NCBI GenBank assembly: GCA_946478975.1
Contig: CAMLEO010000229.1
Location: 1-11,822 of the forward strand
DNA: 11,822 nt
Origin: an uncultured Steroidobacter sp.
GTDB lineage: Bacteria > Pseudomonadota > Gammaproteobacteria > Steroidobacterales > Steroidobacteraceae
Direction: 5' to 3'
The notes beneath the pieces were generated by a model, which saw only the letters and a list, made by a program, of their open reading frames with translations, was not told the DNA's origin and did not search any database. A program made the translations under genes and the position numbers. Positions 5,412 through 11,822 of this stretch are shown one piece after another; the stretch's first letter is position 1; every line of letters starts with the position of its first letter.

Positions 5412-8090
5412 ATGCGAAGCTCGAATTGGAGTCCGCGACTCTCACAGCCGCTAGCCACCAGGCTCACGCGGGCTGCCACGCTGATCATGCTGGGGATTAT
5501 GACAGCGGCGTGCGGCGGGGGCGGCGGCTCTGGAGCGGACAACAATAATCCGCCGACTGGAACATTCCATGTTGAAGCGGGGGTCGCTCAGAAAGGACCG
5601 CTGATCTCCGGCTCCACCGTCACCGTGCAGGAGCTCGACCCGGCCCTGTCACCCACCGGCAAGCAGTACAGTTATCAAATCACCTCCGATCTCGGCACGT
5701 TCTCGCCAAGCTCGACCTTTACTTCGCCCTATCTGGGCGTCAACGCTACGGGTTATTACTTCGATGAAGCGCTTGGCGCGATCTCGTCGGGCCCCGTATC
5801 GCTCAATGGTTATAACGACCTGGCAAGCGACGCGACTCTGAATGTAAACCTCCTCACAACCTTGGCGTACCGCCGCGTCGAATATTTGGTGCGAAATTCC
5901 GGCATGACGTTCGCCGCCGCACGAACGCAGGCGGAGCGTGAAGTGCTCCAGGCTTTGGGCATTCCGATGGGCAGCTATGGATCGTTTGGAGCCTTCGATC
6001 TGAAAGGCAATCATGACGGCGATCGTTTGCTCGCGGGCGTCTCGAGCTTGTTCGTCAATGGCAACGGCGCAGGCAACTTGAGCGCGCTGATCAGTAGTTT
6101 CCAAAGCGACCTGAGCACCGACGGCGTGTTGACGAGCCCGGAAACCCGAGCCGCGCTCGCTGCCAGCGCCCGCAGCCTGAATCCAGCCACGGTCGCCGCC
6201 AATCTCACTCAACGGTACGCTTCTCTCGGCGTGTCATTCAGTGCCGCTGATATCGCAGCCTGGCTCGATACCGATGGCGATGGCCTGGTCAGCAAATTTG
6301 AGTTTCGGGTCGCCGACGCGACTCCGGGCTCGCTGCTCACTCTGCCGGCGCCGCTGGTACAGAGCATGGTGGGGCGTTCGATCGCCACGACTGCCGGGCA
6401 GTTGTATATCAACGGTGCCCCCGCCACTGGAGCAGTGACCGTTGCCGCCGGCGATGCAGTGGCCGTGTCGCCCGGCGTAGGGCCGTTTCCCGACGGCGTG
6501 CTGAATGTATATGTAACTTCGCAGGGTGAGCGGGTCGCACGCGCCAGCTTCGTCAGCGGCCTGCTCTCGATTGCGCTGACACCAGCGATGCCAAATGTCG
6601 CGGCAGGCCTGTCGCAGCAGTTCTCGGCCATCGGAACGTTCAGCGACACCAGCACCGCTGATCTGACCGGCCAGGTGAACTGGTCTTCGAGCAATCCCGC
6701 TGTTGCCACGATCAACTCGGCCGGCCTTGCACGGTCGCGCGCGATCGGCACCACGACGATCGCCGCTGCGTCCGGCGCCATCAGCGGCTCCGAAACATTG
6801 ACGGTGACTGCGGCCCAACTCGAGTCCTTCACGGTGACTCCATCGCCGCTTCGCACCGGCCCTGGCATGACGGCACAGCTGAGAGCAACCGGCACCTATA
6901 CCGACGCGACGACAGCAAACGTCACACAATTGACATCATGGGCATCGAGCGATCCAGCGGTCGCGAGCGTCAACGCGCAAACAGGACTTGTGACGGGCGT
7001 GACTCTGGGAAGCACGACCATCCAGGCGACGATCGGCTCGCTGACCCAAAGTTCGCCGATCTCGGTGGTCGCGGGCGTCTGGTCCGCCGGGACAAATGCT
7101 CCTGCAGTGTTCCAGGAACACACCGCTACCGCGCTCCCGAACGGCAAAGTCGTAGCGATGGGCGGCTTCCTGGTTGGAGGAGGTCCGTCCTCCGACTCTG
7201 TCGCAATCTACGACTCGACGACACAGACGTGGTCCCGGGCAGCGCCGATCTATGGCGGCGGCCAGGGCGGGGTTTACGCACATACCGCGACGCTCTTGCC
7301 GAACGGAACGATTCTGGTGGCCGCCGGCGCCGGCGCCGGCGGTCTCGAGCAAAACCGCGCTTATCTCTACGACCCTGTCACAGACCACTGGACGCGAGTC
7401 GCGGATCTGCTGAGGGTTCGTGCGCATCACAGCGCAACGCTGTTGCAGAATGGGAAAGTGCTGATCGTTGGAGGAACATATTATAGCGGCGCGCCCAACG
7501 TCGATGCCGAGCTGTATGACCCTGCAACGAACAGCTGGTCTGCCGCTGGAACGATGATCACTTCTCGCGCCTCACACACGGCGACGCTCCTTCAGAACGG
7601 CACGGTGCTGGTGACCGGAGGCTATGAACGCAACACCACCGCTCAAGCGTCGGCCGAAATCTATGACCCAGCCACGAATAGCTGGTCCTCCGCCGGCAGC
7701 ATGACTGTTGTACGCTACGGACACACGGCCACACTTCTACCGAGCGGAAACGTTCTGGTAACCGGCAGCGCGAATCAGCCGAGCGCAGATCTATACAATC
7801 CGGTGACGAACACCTGGAGCTCGGGCGGAGTCATGTCGACCCTCCGCTTCTTTCACTCGGCCACGCTGCTACCCGATGGCAGAGTCCTCGTCGCAGGTGG
7901 CCTGGGCAGCGCACCGCTGGCCACTACCGAGTTCTACGATCCGGCGAGCAACACCTGGTCTGCCGGGCCGAGCTTGAACGGGGCTCGCCTACGCCAGACG
8001 GCCACACTGCTGCCGAACAACAGTGTCATATTGATCGGCGGCGTGAACCAGGCCGGCACCAAGATAACTTCGACGGAGCTGTACTGGTAA
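5412..8090 (+). CDS. Large lipoprotein: EF-hand, two Big2 domains and a kelch beta-propeller
   Basis: This 892-residue surface or periplasmic lipoprotein has a signal peptide with the lipobox TAAC (Cys34), followed by a Gly-rich linker. Residues ~45-280 form an N-terminal region starting GVAQKGPLISGSTVTV, a motif I associate with other Gram-negative lipoproteins, and then a helical segment. A perfect 12-residue EF-hand loop, DTDGDGLVSKFE, occupies 286-297. Two Big2-like (bacterial Ig group 2) domains lie at ~384-467 and 468-555, each with the hallmark WxSS(N/D)PAVAxVN and a G-T-T-x-I strand. The C-terminal third (556-892) has seven HTATLLPNG-type kelch motifs, most followed by YDPATNxWSxAG, forming a closed propeller. 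The role is probably binding or adhesion at the cell surface; no enzymatic residues were identified. The frame is open from 5277, but ATG 5412 is chosen because the signal peptide starts there and AAGGA lies 9 nt upstream. It appears to be transcribed alone. Confidence 0.93.
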   Translation: MRSSNWSPRLSQPLATRLTRAATLIMLGIMTAACGGGGGSGADNNNPPTGTFHVEAGVAQKGPLISGSTVTVQELDPALSPTGKQYSYQITSDLGTFSPSSTFTSPYLGVNATGYYFDEALGAISSGPVSLNGYNDLASDATLNVNLLTTLAYRRVEYLVRNSGMTFAAARTQAEREVLQALGIPMGSYGSFGAFDLKGNHDGDRLLAGVSSLFVNGNGAGNLSALISSFQSDLSTDGVLTSPETRAALAASARSLNPATVAANLTQRYASLGVSFSAADIAAWLDTDGDGLVSKFEFRVADATPGSLLTLPAPLVQSMVGRSIATTAGQLYINGAPATGAVTVAAGDAVAVSPGVGPFPDGVLNVYVTSQGERVARASFVSGLLSIALTPAMPNVAAGLSQQFSAIGTFSDTSTADLTGQVNWSSSNPAVATINSAGLARSRAIGTTTIAAASGAISGSETLTVTAAQLESFTVTPSPLRTGPGMTAQLRATGTYTDATTANVTQLTSWASSDPAVASVNAQTGLVTGVTLGSTTIQATIGSLTQSSPISVVAGVWSAGTNAPAVFQEHTATALPNGKVVAMGGFLVGGGPSSDSVAIYDSTTQTWSRAAPIYGGGQGGVYAHTATLLPNGTILVAAGAGAGGLEQNRAYLYDPVTDHWTRVADLLRVRAHHSATLLQNGKVLIVGGTYYSGAPNVDAELYDPATNSWSAAGTMITSRASHTATLLQNGTVLVTGGYERNTTAQASAEIYDPATNSWSSAGSMTVVRYGHTATLLPSGNVLVTGSANQPSADLYNPVTNTWSSGGVMSTLRFFHSATLLPDGRVLVAGGLGSAPLATTEFYDPASNTWSAGPSLNGARLRQTATLLPNNSVILIGGVNQAGTKITSTELYW

Positions 8091-8121
8091 CAGACGGCAA
8101 GCCCCGGACACTCACAAGCGA

Positions 8122-8155
8122 TTCAGCGAGGCGTTGGTACCAACGCTTCGCTGAA
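8122..8155. terminator. 34-nt near-perfect palindrome between convergent genes
   Basis: The left arm TTCAGCGAGGCGTTGGT (8122-8138) is complementary to ACCAACGCTTCGCTGAA (8139-8155) over all 17 positions, with one G-U in RNA. As RNA it would fold into a ~15-bp stem with a GUAC tetraloop. It lies 31 nt after the lipoprotein stop and ~100 nt after the msrA stop on the other strand. Neither side has a U-tract, so it may be a 3'-end structure or a protein site instead of a classical intrinsic terminator. Confidence 0.6.
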
Positions 8156-8255
8156 CTCGCGTCGCTCAACCGAAGCTCGGCATTCGACCGATCGACCTTG
8201 ATTGACAACCACTACTCAGAGAGCCTGACCAAGACATCACACGTTGTTCTTCTTC

Positions 8256-8897
8256 TCAGCTTGCTTCGAGATCCAACGTGACTCCGCATCCCCCAATCCC
8301 GCAATACCCATCCGGATTCTTCGCCAGATACTGCTGGTGATAATCCTCGGCGTAATAAAACTCCGGCGCCTGCAGGATCTCGGTGGTGATCTTGCCGTAG
8401 CCAGCCTTCGTCAACCGTTCCTGGTACGCCTGCAGGCTCTTCTCGGCGGCGGCGCGCTGTTCGGGGTCGTAGAAATAAACACCGGAGCGGTATTGGGTGC
8501 CGATGTCGTTGCCCTGGCGCATGCCTTGGGTGGGGTCGTGGGATTCCCAGAATGTTTTCAGCAATGTTTCGTAGCTGATTTTTTTCGGGTCGTAGACGAC
8601 GCGCACGACTTCGTTGTGCGCGGTGTAGCCGGAGCACACTTCTTCGTAGGTGGGATTCGGAGTGGAACCGGCAGCGTAGCCAACGGAGGTGCTGTACACG
8701 CCGGGCAGCTGCCAGAACTTGCGCTCGGCGCCCCAGAAGCAGCCCAAACCAAACAGCGCGAGCTTCGTGCCCTCGGGAAACGGCGGAACGATGCGGTTGC
8801 CATTCACAAAATGTTTCTCAGGAACGCGCATCGCGGTGGCGCGGCCGGGAAGAATGTCGGACGCACTCGGCATGACGGCTTGTTTGCGAAAAGACAT
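8256..8897 (-). CDS. msrA: Peptide methionine sulfoxide reductase A
   Basis: MsrA reduces the S-epimer of methionine sulfoxide in proteins, repairing oxidised residues with electrons from thioredoxin. The 213-residue product matches the E. coli enzyme in length and motif order: an N-terminal extension (~1-45), the catalytic GCFWGAE with Cys53, GYAAG and [10 protein letters not shown] (~73-90), [19 protein letters not shown] (120-138), [12 protein letters not shown] (180-191) and GYCGIGG (197-203). Cys199 corresponds to the first recycling Cys. The second is at Cys204, five residues on, while the usual position eight residues on is Thr207. No signal peptide is evident, so it is cytosolic. ATG 8897 is chosen because GAGG lies 6 nt upstream; ATG 8909 would add four residues without such a site. 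It is divergent from the TPR gene and convergent with the lipoprotein gene. Confidence 0.97.
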   Translation of the reverse strand: MSFRKQAVMPSASDILPGRATAMRVPEKHFVNGNRIVPPFPEGTKLALFGLGCFWGAERKFWQLPGVYSTSVGYAAGSTPNPTYEEVCSGYTAHNEVVRVVYDPKKISYETLLKTFWESHDPTQGMRQGNDIGTQYRSGVYFYDPEQRAAAEKSLQAYQERLTKAGYGKITTEILQAPEFYYAEDYHQQYLAKNPDGYCGIGGCGVTLDLEAS

Positions 8898-8938
8898 GGC
8901 GAACCTCAACTATCGGCAAAAAAGTGTTAGACGCAATG

Positions 8939-8966
8939 TTGCCCTGGAATGCAAGAGTGGTATAGG
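8939..8966 (+). promoter_or_regulatory. Candidate sigma70-like promoter for the TPR gene
   Basis: TTGCCC (8939-8944) and TATAGG (8961-8966) are 16 bp apart and each match the consensus at four of six positions. The predicted start point is ~20 nt before ATG 8996. It lies in the msrA/TPR divergent intergenic space. The support is moderate to weak. Confidence 0.3.
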
Positions 8967-8995
8967 TGTGGCCGGGGAACACCGAAACCAAGCTC

Positions 8996-9508
8996 ATGAA
9001 CGTCGCTCACAGGGCAGCATTGATGCTGCTCGCAGCGCTGGCCAGCGCTTTAGTCTTCAAGGATACGCCCGCGGAGGCACCGCCGCCGGGCTCCCACACC
9101 GTGCTCGGTCACAACGCGATGCTGGCGGACGGCTCGCTGGCATTGCTGAACCATCAATGGGAGCGAGGCATCGACCTCACGTTGATGGGGTTGAAGGACA
9201 CGGTTTCCAATGACGATCGCGCGGCGGGTTATGCGAACTTGTGTGCCGCTTACATCGCGCTCAAGCAGTACGAGCGCGCGATCGAGAACTGCGATCAATC
9301 GCTTGCGATCACCAACACCAATTGGCGCGCCTGGCAAAATCGAGCAGCGGCGAATTTACAGTTGGGTCGCATCGACGCTTCGATGCGGGACATAGAGCGC
9401 GGGCTGGCAATCAATCCGGATGCGCCGGAGTTGCAGCAGACGCTTGCGATCGCGCGTGAGCGGGAAAAATTACAGCGCCAGCAACTGCGCGCGCTGGTCG
9501 CTTCGTGA
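8996..9508 (+). CDS. Exported or membrane-anchored TPR protein
   Basis: This 170-residue protein has a hydrophobic N-terminal segment (residues 7-21) and a possible cleavage after AEA (28), followed by a Pro-rich linker. Two tetratricopeptide repeats lie at about 77-110 and 111-144 (for example AGYANLCAAYIALKQYERA, and WQNRAAANLQLG followed by GLAINPDAP), and a charged C-terminal helix (145-166) may be a coiled coil. TPRs mediate protein contacts; here they would face the periplasm. No lipobox is present. ATG 8996 was chosen because the signal-like segment begins there; a GTG at 8966 would add ten residues and overlap the candidate promoter. No strong ribosome site precedes either. The gene is divergent from msrA and convergent with the AraC-family gene, so neither neighbour defines its partner. 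Confidence 0.85.
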   Translation: MNVAHRAALMLLAALASALVFKDTPAEAPPPGSHTVLGHNAMLADGSLALLNHQWERGIDLTLMGLKDTVSNDDRAAGYANLCAAYIALKQYERAIENCDQSLAITNTNWRAWQNRAAANLQLGRIDASMRDIERGLAINPDAPELQQTLAIAREREKLQRQQLRALVAS

Positions 9509-9511
9509 AGC

Positions 9512-9549
9512 GCTCCAGCAGGCGGCGCAAATCGCCGCCCTGCTGGAGC
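9512..9549. terminator. Long GC-rich hairpin between convergent genes
   Basis: GCTCCAGCAGGCGGCG (9512-9527) pairs with CGCCGCCCTGCTGGAGC (9533-9549) across a 5-nt loop, with one bulged base. The stem begins 4 nt after the TPR stop and ends 16 nt from the AraC-gene stop. It can fold in both transcripts. No U-tract follows on either strand. Confidence 0.65.
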
Positions 9550-9564
9550 TTCACAACATCGAAA

Positions 9565-10521
9565 TCACGCCGCCGCCACTCCCGCCGAACCGACACCGCC
9601 CATGAACGTGAGCGAGTCTGCCGCCCGGCGGCACTCACGCGGTGTCACTCCATGGAAGCGACGCAGAGCGCGGAACAACGTGGAGCGCGAGTCGAAGCCG
9701 ACGACTTTCACAATGTCCTCGACCGCCATCTCGCTGCCACGTAACAGCCGCCCTGCGACCGTGGTGCGCTTACGCTGCAAATACTCATGCGGTGTCACAT
9801 CGTGAATGTGTTTGAACAACCGCAGGAAGTGATGCCGCGAAAGAAACGCCGCACGCGCCATGTCACCCAGCATCAACGGCTTGTCGAAGTTGGAGTGAAT
9901 GAAATCGGTCGCGAGCGACACTCGTCGCAGGATCTCTCGCCGGGTTGCCGCACGACGCACCGGCACGCCGCGGGCGCGCTGGAGCACATCGCGATGACGC
10001 ATCAGCATCCGTTCCAGCAGGAACGCGAACTGCTCTTCGAACCACAGCGGATCGTCCAGCCCCATCTCGCAATGCCGACGAATGAACAGCAGCACCGGAG
10101 TGACGCCGCGATCGTGAGTCTGCAGATGCGGGATGAAAGGCAATGCCGGCGTGGTATGCACTTCACCGTCGTCGAGCAATCGATCTTCCGGCGTGATCAT
10201 CGCGCCGAGCACTTCCTCGGGCATGCTCCGGCGGAACAGCACCGTCAGGACGTTGACTGGATCGGAGCCACGCACCCGCACCGTTGCGGGACCGGTGGGC
10301 ACCGGCAGCCAGGTGTCGTCGTCGACCGAGATGCGACGACTGTCCATCATCACTTCCTGCCGACCGCCCCACGCGGCCAGCAGCGCAAACCTTTCACCAT
10401 CCAATGTGTAGTCGGCTACCTGCGTGTGCAGGCTCACCACGCAATTTTCGGAGCTGGGCTGTCGCGCCAACGCCGCACTGAGGTCACCACTCACCATTTC
10501 CTGGGTTCGACGGAGAATCAT
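9565..10521 (-). CDS. AraC-family transcriptional regulator
   Basis: This 318-residue protein has an N-terminal cupin-like ligand or dimerisation region (~25-180) and a C-terminal AraC-type DNA-binding domain with two helix-turn-helix units. The first is at ~217-240 (LGDMARAAFLSRHHFLRLFKH) and the second at ~267-292, ending in the family signature VVGFDSRSTLFRALRRFHGVTPRE. The N-terminal part includes PVPTGPATVRV and a late E-E-Q-F-x-F-L-L-E helix. The inducer and targets are unknown. ATG 10521 is well supported by GGAGGGG about 6 nt upstream. No metabolic gene is adjacent on either side in a shared operon, so it may act elsewhere or on itself: two exact CCGGTGTTG repeats lie 30-50 bp upstream. 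The last ~20 residues are Gly/Ala-rich and probably flexible. Confidence 0.93.
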   Translation of the reverse strand: MILRRTQEMVSGDLSAALARQPSSENCVVSLHTQVADYTLDGERFALLAAWGGRQEVMMDSRRISVDDDTWLPVPTGPATVRVRGSDPVNVLTVLFRRSMPEEVLGAMITPEDRLLDDGEVHTTPALPFIPHLQTHDRGVTPVLLFIRRHCEMGLDDPLWFEEQFAFLLERMLMRHRDVLQRARGVPVRRAATRREILRRVSLATDFIHSNFDKPLMLGDMARAAFLSRHHFLRLFKHIHDVTPHEYLQRKRTTVAGRLLRGSEMAVEDIVKVVGFDSRSTLFRALRRFHGVTPRECRRAADSLTFMGGVGSAGVAAA

Positions 10522-11116
10522 CCGTTACCCCTCCCCGTTTGCATTGCAGTCAACACCGGTAGCAACACCGGCCGTCACTGGAGCGAAGTCGACACCTGCG
10601 AGCCGTGCCGAACACGCCCCACCCTAAACCTGACAGAACTCGGAAATCGGCCCAGAAGAACGACAAGTTGCTAGCATTTCCGCGCCGATCAGTGATGCAT
10701 ACAAGCTATTTACGATCATCTGATTGCGGCATGCGACGAAAGGTTGCAGTTCGCCACGCACTTCATTCAGGGGTTTCCGCAATTACGCAATGAATGAGAC
10801 ACCCTTGAGCACAATCAGCGACCCGAGCACACGAACGTCACCGTCGAACTTGCGTCCTGAGGTTGCACGCACGCCACGACGTGGACAACTAAGCATGAAA
10901 TAGCTCGCGCGCCGCGCTCTCACGCGACCCGATTTGCTTTAAGACGAACGACCCGACGCAACTAGGACAGCGCGCGTCAAAAAGATTTCTGGTACTGAAG
11001 GGCAAGTTGTATGGAAAAGCCCGGAACGGACTGATTTTCGGGAGCACTCGCGCCCCGCCGTGTTAAATCCTCGGCGTGCTACCATCGCGCCCGTCCAAAA
11101 GCTCGTCCACGCTGCC
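10522..11116. other. 595-bp gene-free region between divergent genes
   Basis: No ORF here has convincing composition or a ribosome site. It holds the leftward regulatory region of the AraC-family gene, including a 9-bp direct repeat (10551-10571), an imperfect palindrome (10775-10790) flanked by TCATTCA/TGAATGA, and the upstream region of the small gene at 11117. No tRNA, clear terminator or promoter pair was recognised. Confidence 0.5.
10551..10571. promoter_or_regulatory. Direct repeat upstream of the AraC-family gene, possible operator
   Basis: CAACACCGG at 10551-10559 recurs at 10563-10571 with a 12-bp period; on the gene's strand it reads CCGGTGTTG-CTA-CCGGTGTTG. AraC-family proteins typically bind direct repeats, so this could be an autoregulatory operator. 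It ends 30 bp before the start codon, so it may overlap the promoter or leader. Function is inferred. Confidence 0.35.
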
Positions 11117-11362
11117 ATGCCCATTGCTCACGAACACAACCTGGCGAGGCCGCTGCCTCGCAACTGTCCCTTCGGCATTCGAGTGAAGCTGCGCTCCACG
11201 GACCCTTTCAAGAACCTGGTCGGCGGCGACTGGACGCGCGAACACTGGTACGCGACGCGTGAGGAGCGCGATCGCATGCTCAAGGAAATGAGCGAGCGCT
11301 ATGTGTACTTCCGCCCCGGCGACCGGCCGACGCTGGAGTTCGAGAAAGTCGATAAGACCTAG
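11117..11362 (+). CDS. Small conserved hypothetical protein
   Basis: This 81-residue soluble protein starts MPIAHEHNLARPLPRNCPFG and continues with IRVKLRSTDPFKNLVG and GDWTREHWYATREERDRMLKEMSERY. It ends in a short beta-like segment, PTLEFEKV. The central part suggests a compact alpha/beta protein in which an aromatic-rich 'W-x-x-x-H-W-Y-A-T' segment leads into an amphipathic helix; I recognise no named domain. An in-frame start at 11060 exists, but the added residues look like noncoding DNA, and ATG 11117 begins the part that reads like protein. Neither start has a strong ribosome site. Its stop abuts the stop of the convergent patatin gene. The protein-like composition makes it likely to be real; its function is unknown. 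Confidence 0.65.
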   Translation: MPIAHEHNLARPLPRNCPFGIRVKLRSTDPFKNLVGGDWTREHWYATREERDRMLKEMSERYVYFRPGDRPTLEFEKVDKT

Positions 11363-11822
11363 CTAGAAGGTTCGCCCTAGGAACAGATAGAAGGCGGTCT
11401 CGCCTTTCTGGTCGTAACCCGCCGCGAGGTACACGGGACCGAGCGGCGAGTCCAAGCCGAAGAACAAGCTCGCATCCTTGCGCGCGCCGCCGAAGCTCAC
11501 TTCGCTGCTCTCGAACCATGTGTTGCCCGCTTCGACTGAAATGCCTGCATACGCGGGCAAGTCGAGCACGCCAGCGCCGCCGCGGCCGATGCGTCGCTGA
11601 TAGATCAGCCGCGCGATGCCGTAGTGAGGTCCGGCGAGATAGCCGGGCGGCAGGCCGGAGAGATTCAAGAATCCGCCGAGCGAATAGAAATTCTGGGGCC
11701 GCACCAGCTCGGCATCCGCCGTGGTGCCGCCATTCATCCAGAAAATCAGCGTGTGACGGTCGAACGAGCGGGCCACCAGCCATGACATTTCGAACGCGTC
11801 GAGATTTTCATCGGCGCCGATG
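11363..11822 (-). CDS. Patatin-like phospholipase, C-terminal outer-membrane barrel (5' part missing)
   Basis: The last ~152 residues are present; the frame is open at the right edge. They consist of alternating amphipathic beta strands with aromatic girdle residues, for example HTLIFWMNGG, LIYQRRIG, AYAGISVEAGNTWF, DASLFFGLDSPLGPVYLAAGYD and the last strand TAFYLFLGRTF. The terminal Phe is the usual BAM recognition signal for outer-membrane barrels. The segment SLGGFLNLSGLPPGYLAGP is characteristic of the Omp85-type barrel found in bacterial patatin proteins such as Pseudomonas PlpD, where an N-terminal phospholipase, a POTRA domain and a 16-strand barrel form a type Vd secretion system. The catalytic patatin part lies beyond the window, so enzymatic activity is inferred. 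An internal ATG at 11788 is not the start. Confidence 0.85.
   Translation of the reverse strand, partial: IGADENLDAFEMSWLVARSFDRHTLIFWMNGGTTADAELVRPQNFYSLGGFLNLSGLPPGYLAGPHYGIARLIYQRRIGRGGAGVLDLPAYAGISVEAGNTWFESSEVSFGGARKDASLFFGLDSPLGPVYLAAGYDQKGETAFYLFLGRTF

Noticed and set aside
6209..6929. Two overlapping ~230-codon minus-strand frames opposite the Big2 domains
   Set aside because: Repetitive composition mirrors the coding strand; no start signal or domain.
7320..7345. Short GCCGGCGCC-type repeat in the lipoprotein gene
   Set aside because: It is simply the coding of an Ala-Gly run in a kelch blade loop.
8244..8930. 228-codon plus-strand frame across msrA
   Set aside because: The minus-strand product is a textbook MsrA; this frame is its shadow despite a protein-like hydrophobic composition.
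9787..10674. 295-codon plus-strand frame across the AraC-family gene
   Set aside because: Gln/His/Arg-rich shadow without motifs; the opposite strand encodes clear helix-turn-helix motifs.
10605..10793. 62-codon plus-strand frame in the long intergenic region
   Set aside because: Basic, motif-free composition and no Shine-Dalgarno.
1..11822. CRISPR array, tRNA/rRNA gene, insertion sequence, toxin-antitoxin or defence cluster
   Set aside because: No regularly spaced repeats, cloverleaf sequences, transposase motifs, terminal inverted repeats or small overlapping toxin-antitoxin gene pairs were seen.

Overview
The window looks like ordinary chromosomal DNA from a GC-rich Gram-negative bacterium, most likely a gammaproteobacterium. 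The evidence is the diderm envelope genes: a lipoprotein with a clear lipobox, a patatin/Omp85-type outer-membrane protein ending in Phe, and a single-pass membrane Ser/Thr kinase. A Xanthomonas/Steroidobacter-like lineage would fit, but nothing in the window proves it. I see no rRNA, tRNA, CRISPR array, insertion sequence, integrase or phage gene. Codon use and GC look similar across all the genes.

Layout, left to right. (1) The 3' end of a secreted protein with two tandem carbohydrate-binding-like beta-sandwich repeats (+). (2) A GC-rich hairpin, then a convergent PknB-type Ser/Thr kinase (-) with a J-domain-like N-terminus, one membrane span and a Cys-bearing periplasmic tail. (3) Divergent from it, an exported S41-family peptidase with a PDZ domain (+). 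(4) Converging after only 20 bp, a small conserved protein of unknown function (-). (5) Divergent from that, a small, very acidic, probably disordered protein (+). (6) A 542-bp gene-free stretch that ends in a candidate promoter preceded by a perfect 11-bp tandem repeat. (7) A large lipoprotein (+) with an EF-hand loop, two Ig-like (Big2) domains and a seven-motif kelch beta-propeller. (8) A near-perfect palindrome, then convergent msrA (-). (9) Divergent from msrA, a signal-bearing TPR protein (+). (10) Another strong hairpin, then a convergent AraC-family regulator (-). (11) A 595-bp gene-free stretch. (12) A short conserved protein (+) whose stop codon directly abuts that of (13) the C-terminal barrel of a PlpD-like patatin phospholipase (-), which runs off the right edge.

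The genes alternate in orientation almost one by one, so there is no clear multigene operon and no evidence for a single pathway. The shared theme is the cell envelope and extracytoplasmic space: at least six of the ten products are predicted to be exported, lipid-anchored or membrane-spanning. I found no convincing novel defence or mobile system. The most interesting items are the closed seven-bladed kelch lipoprotein, the 11-bp tandem repeat in front of it, the kinase's tandem Thr-containing motif and periplasmic cysteines, a shifted recycling cysteine in MsrA, loss of the Lys of the Ser-Lys dyad in the S41 protein, and a recurring use of strong hairpins without U-tracts between convergent genes.
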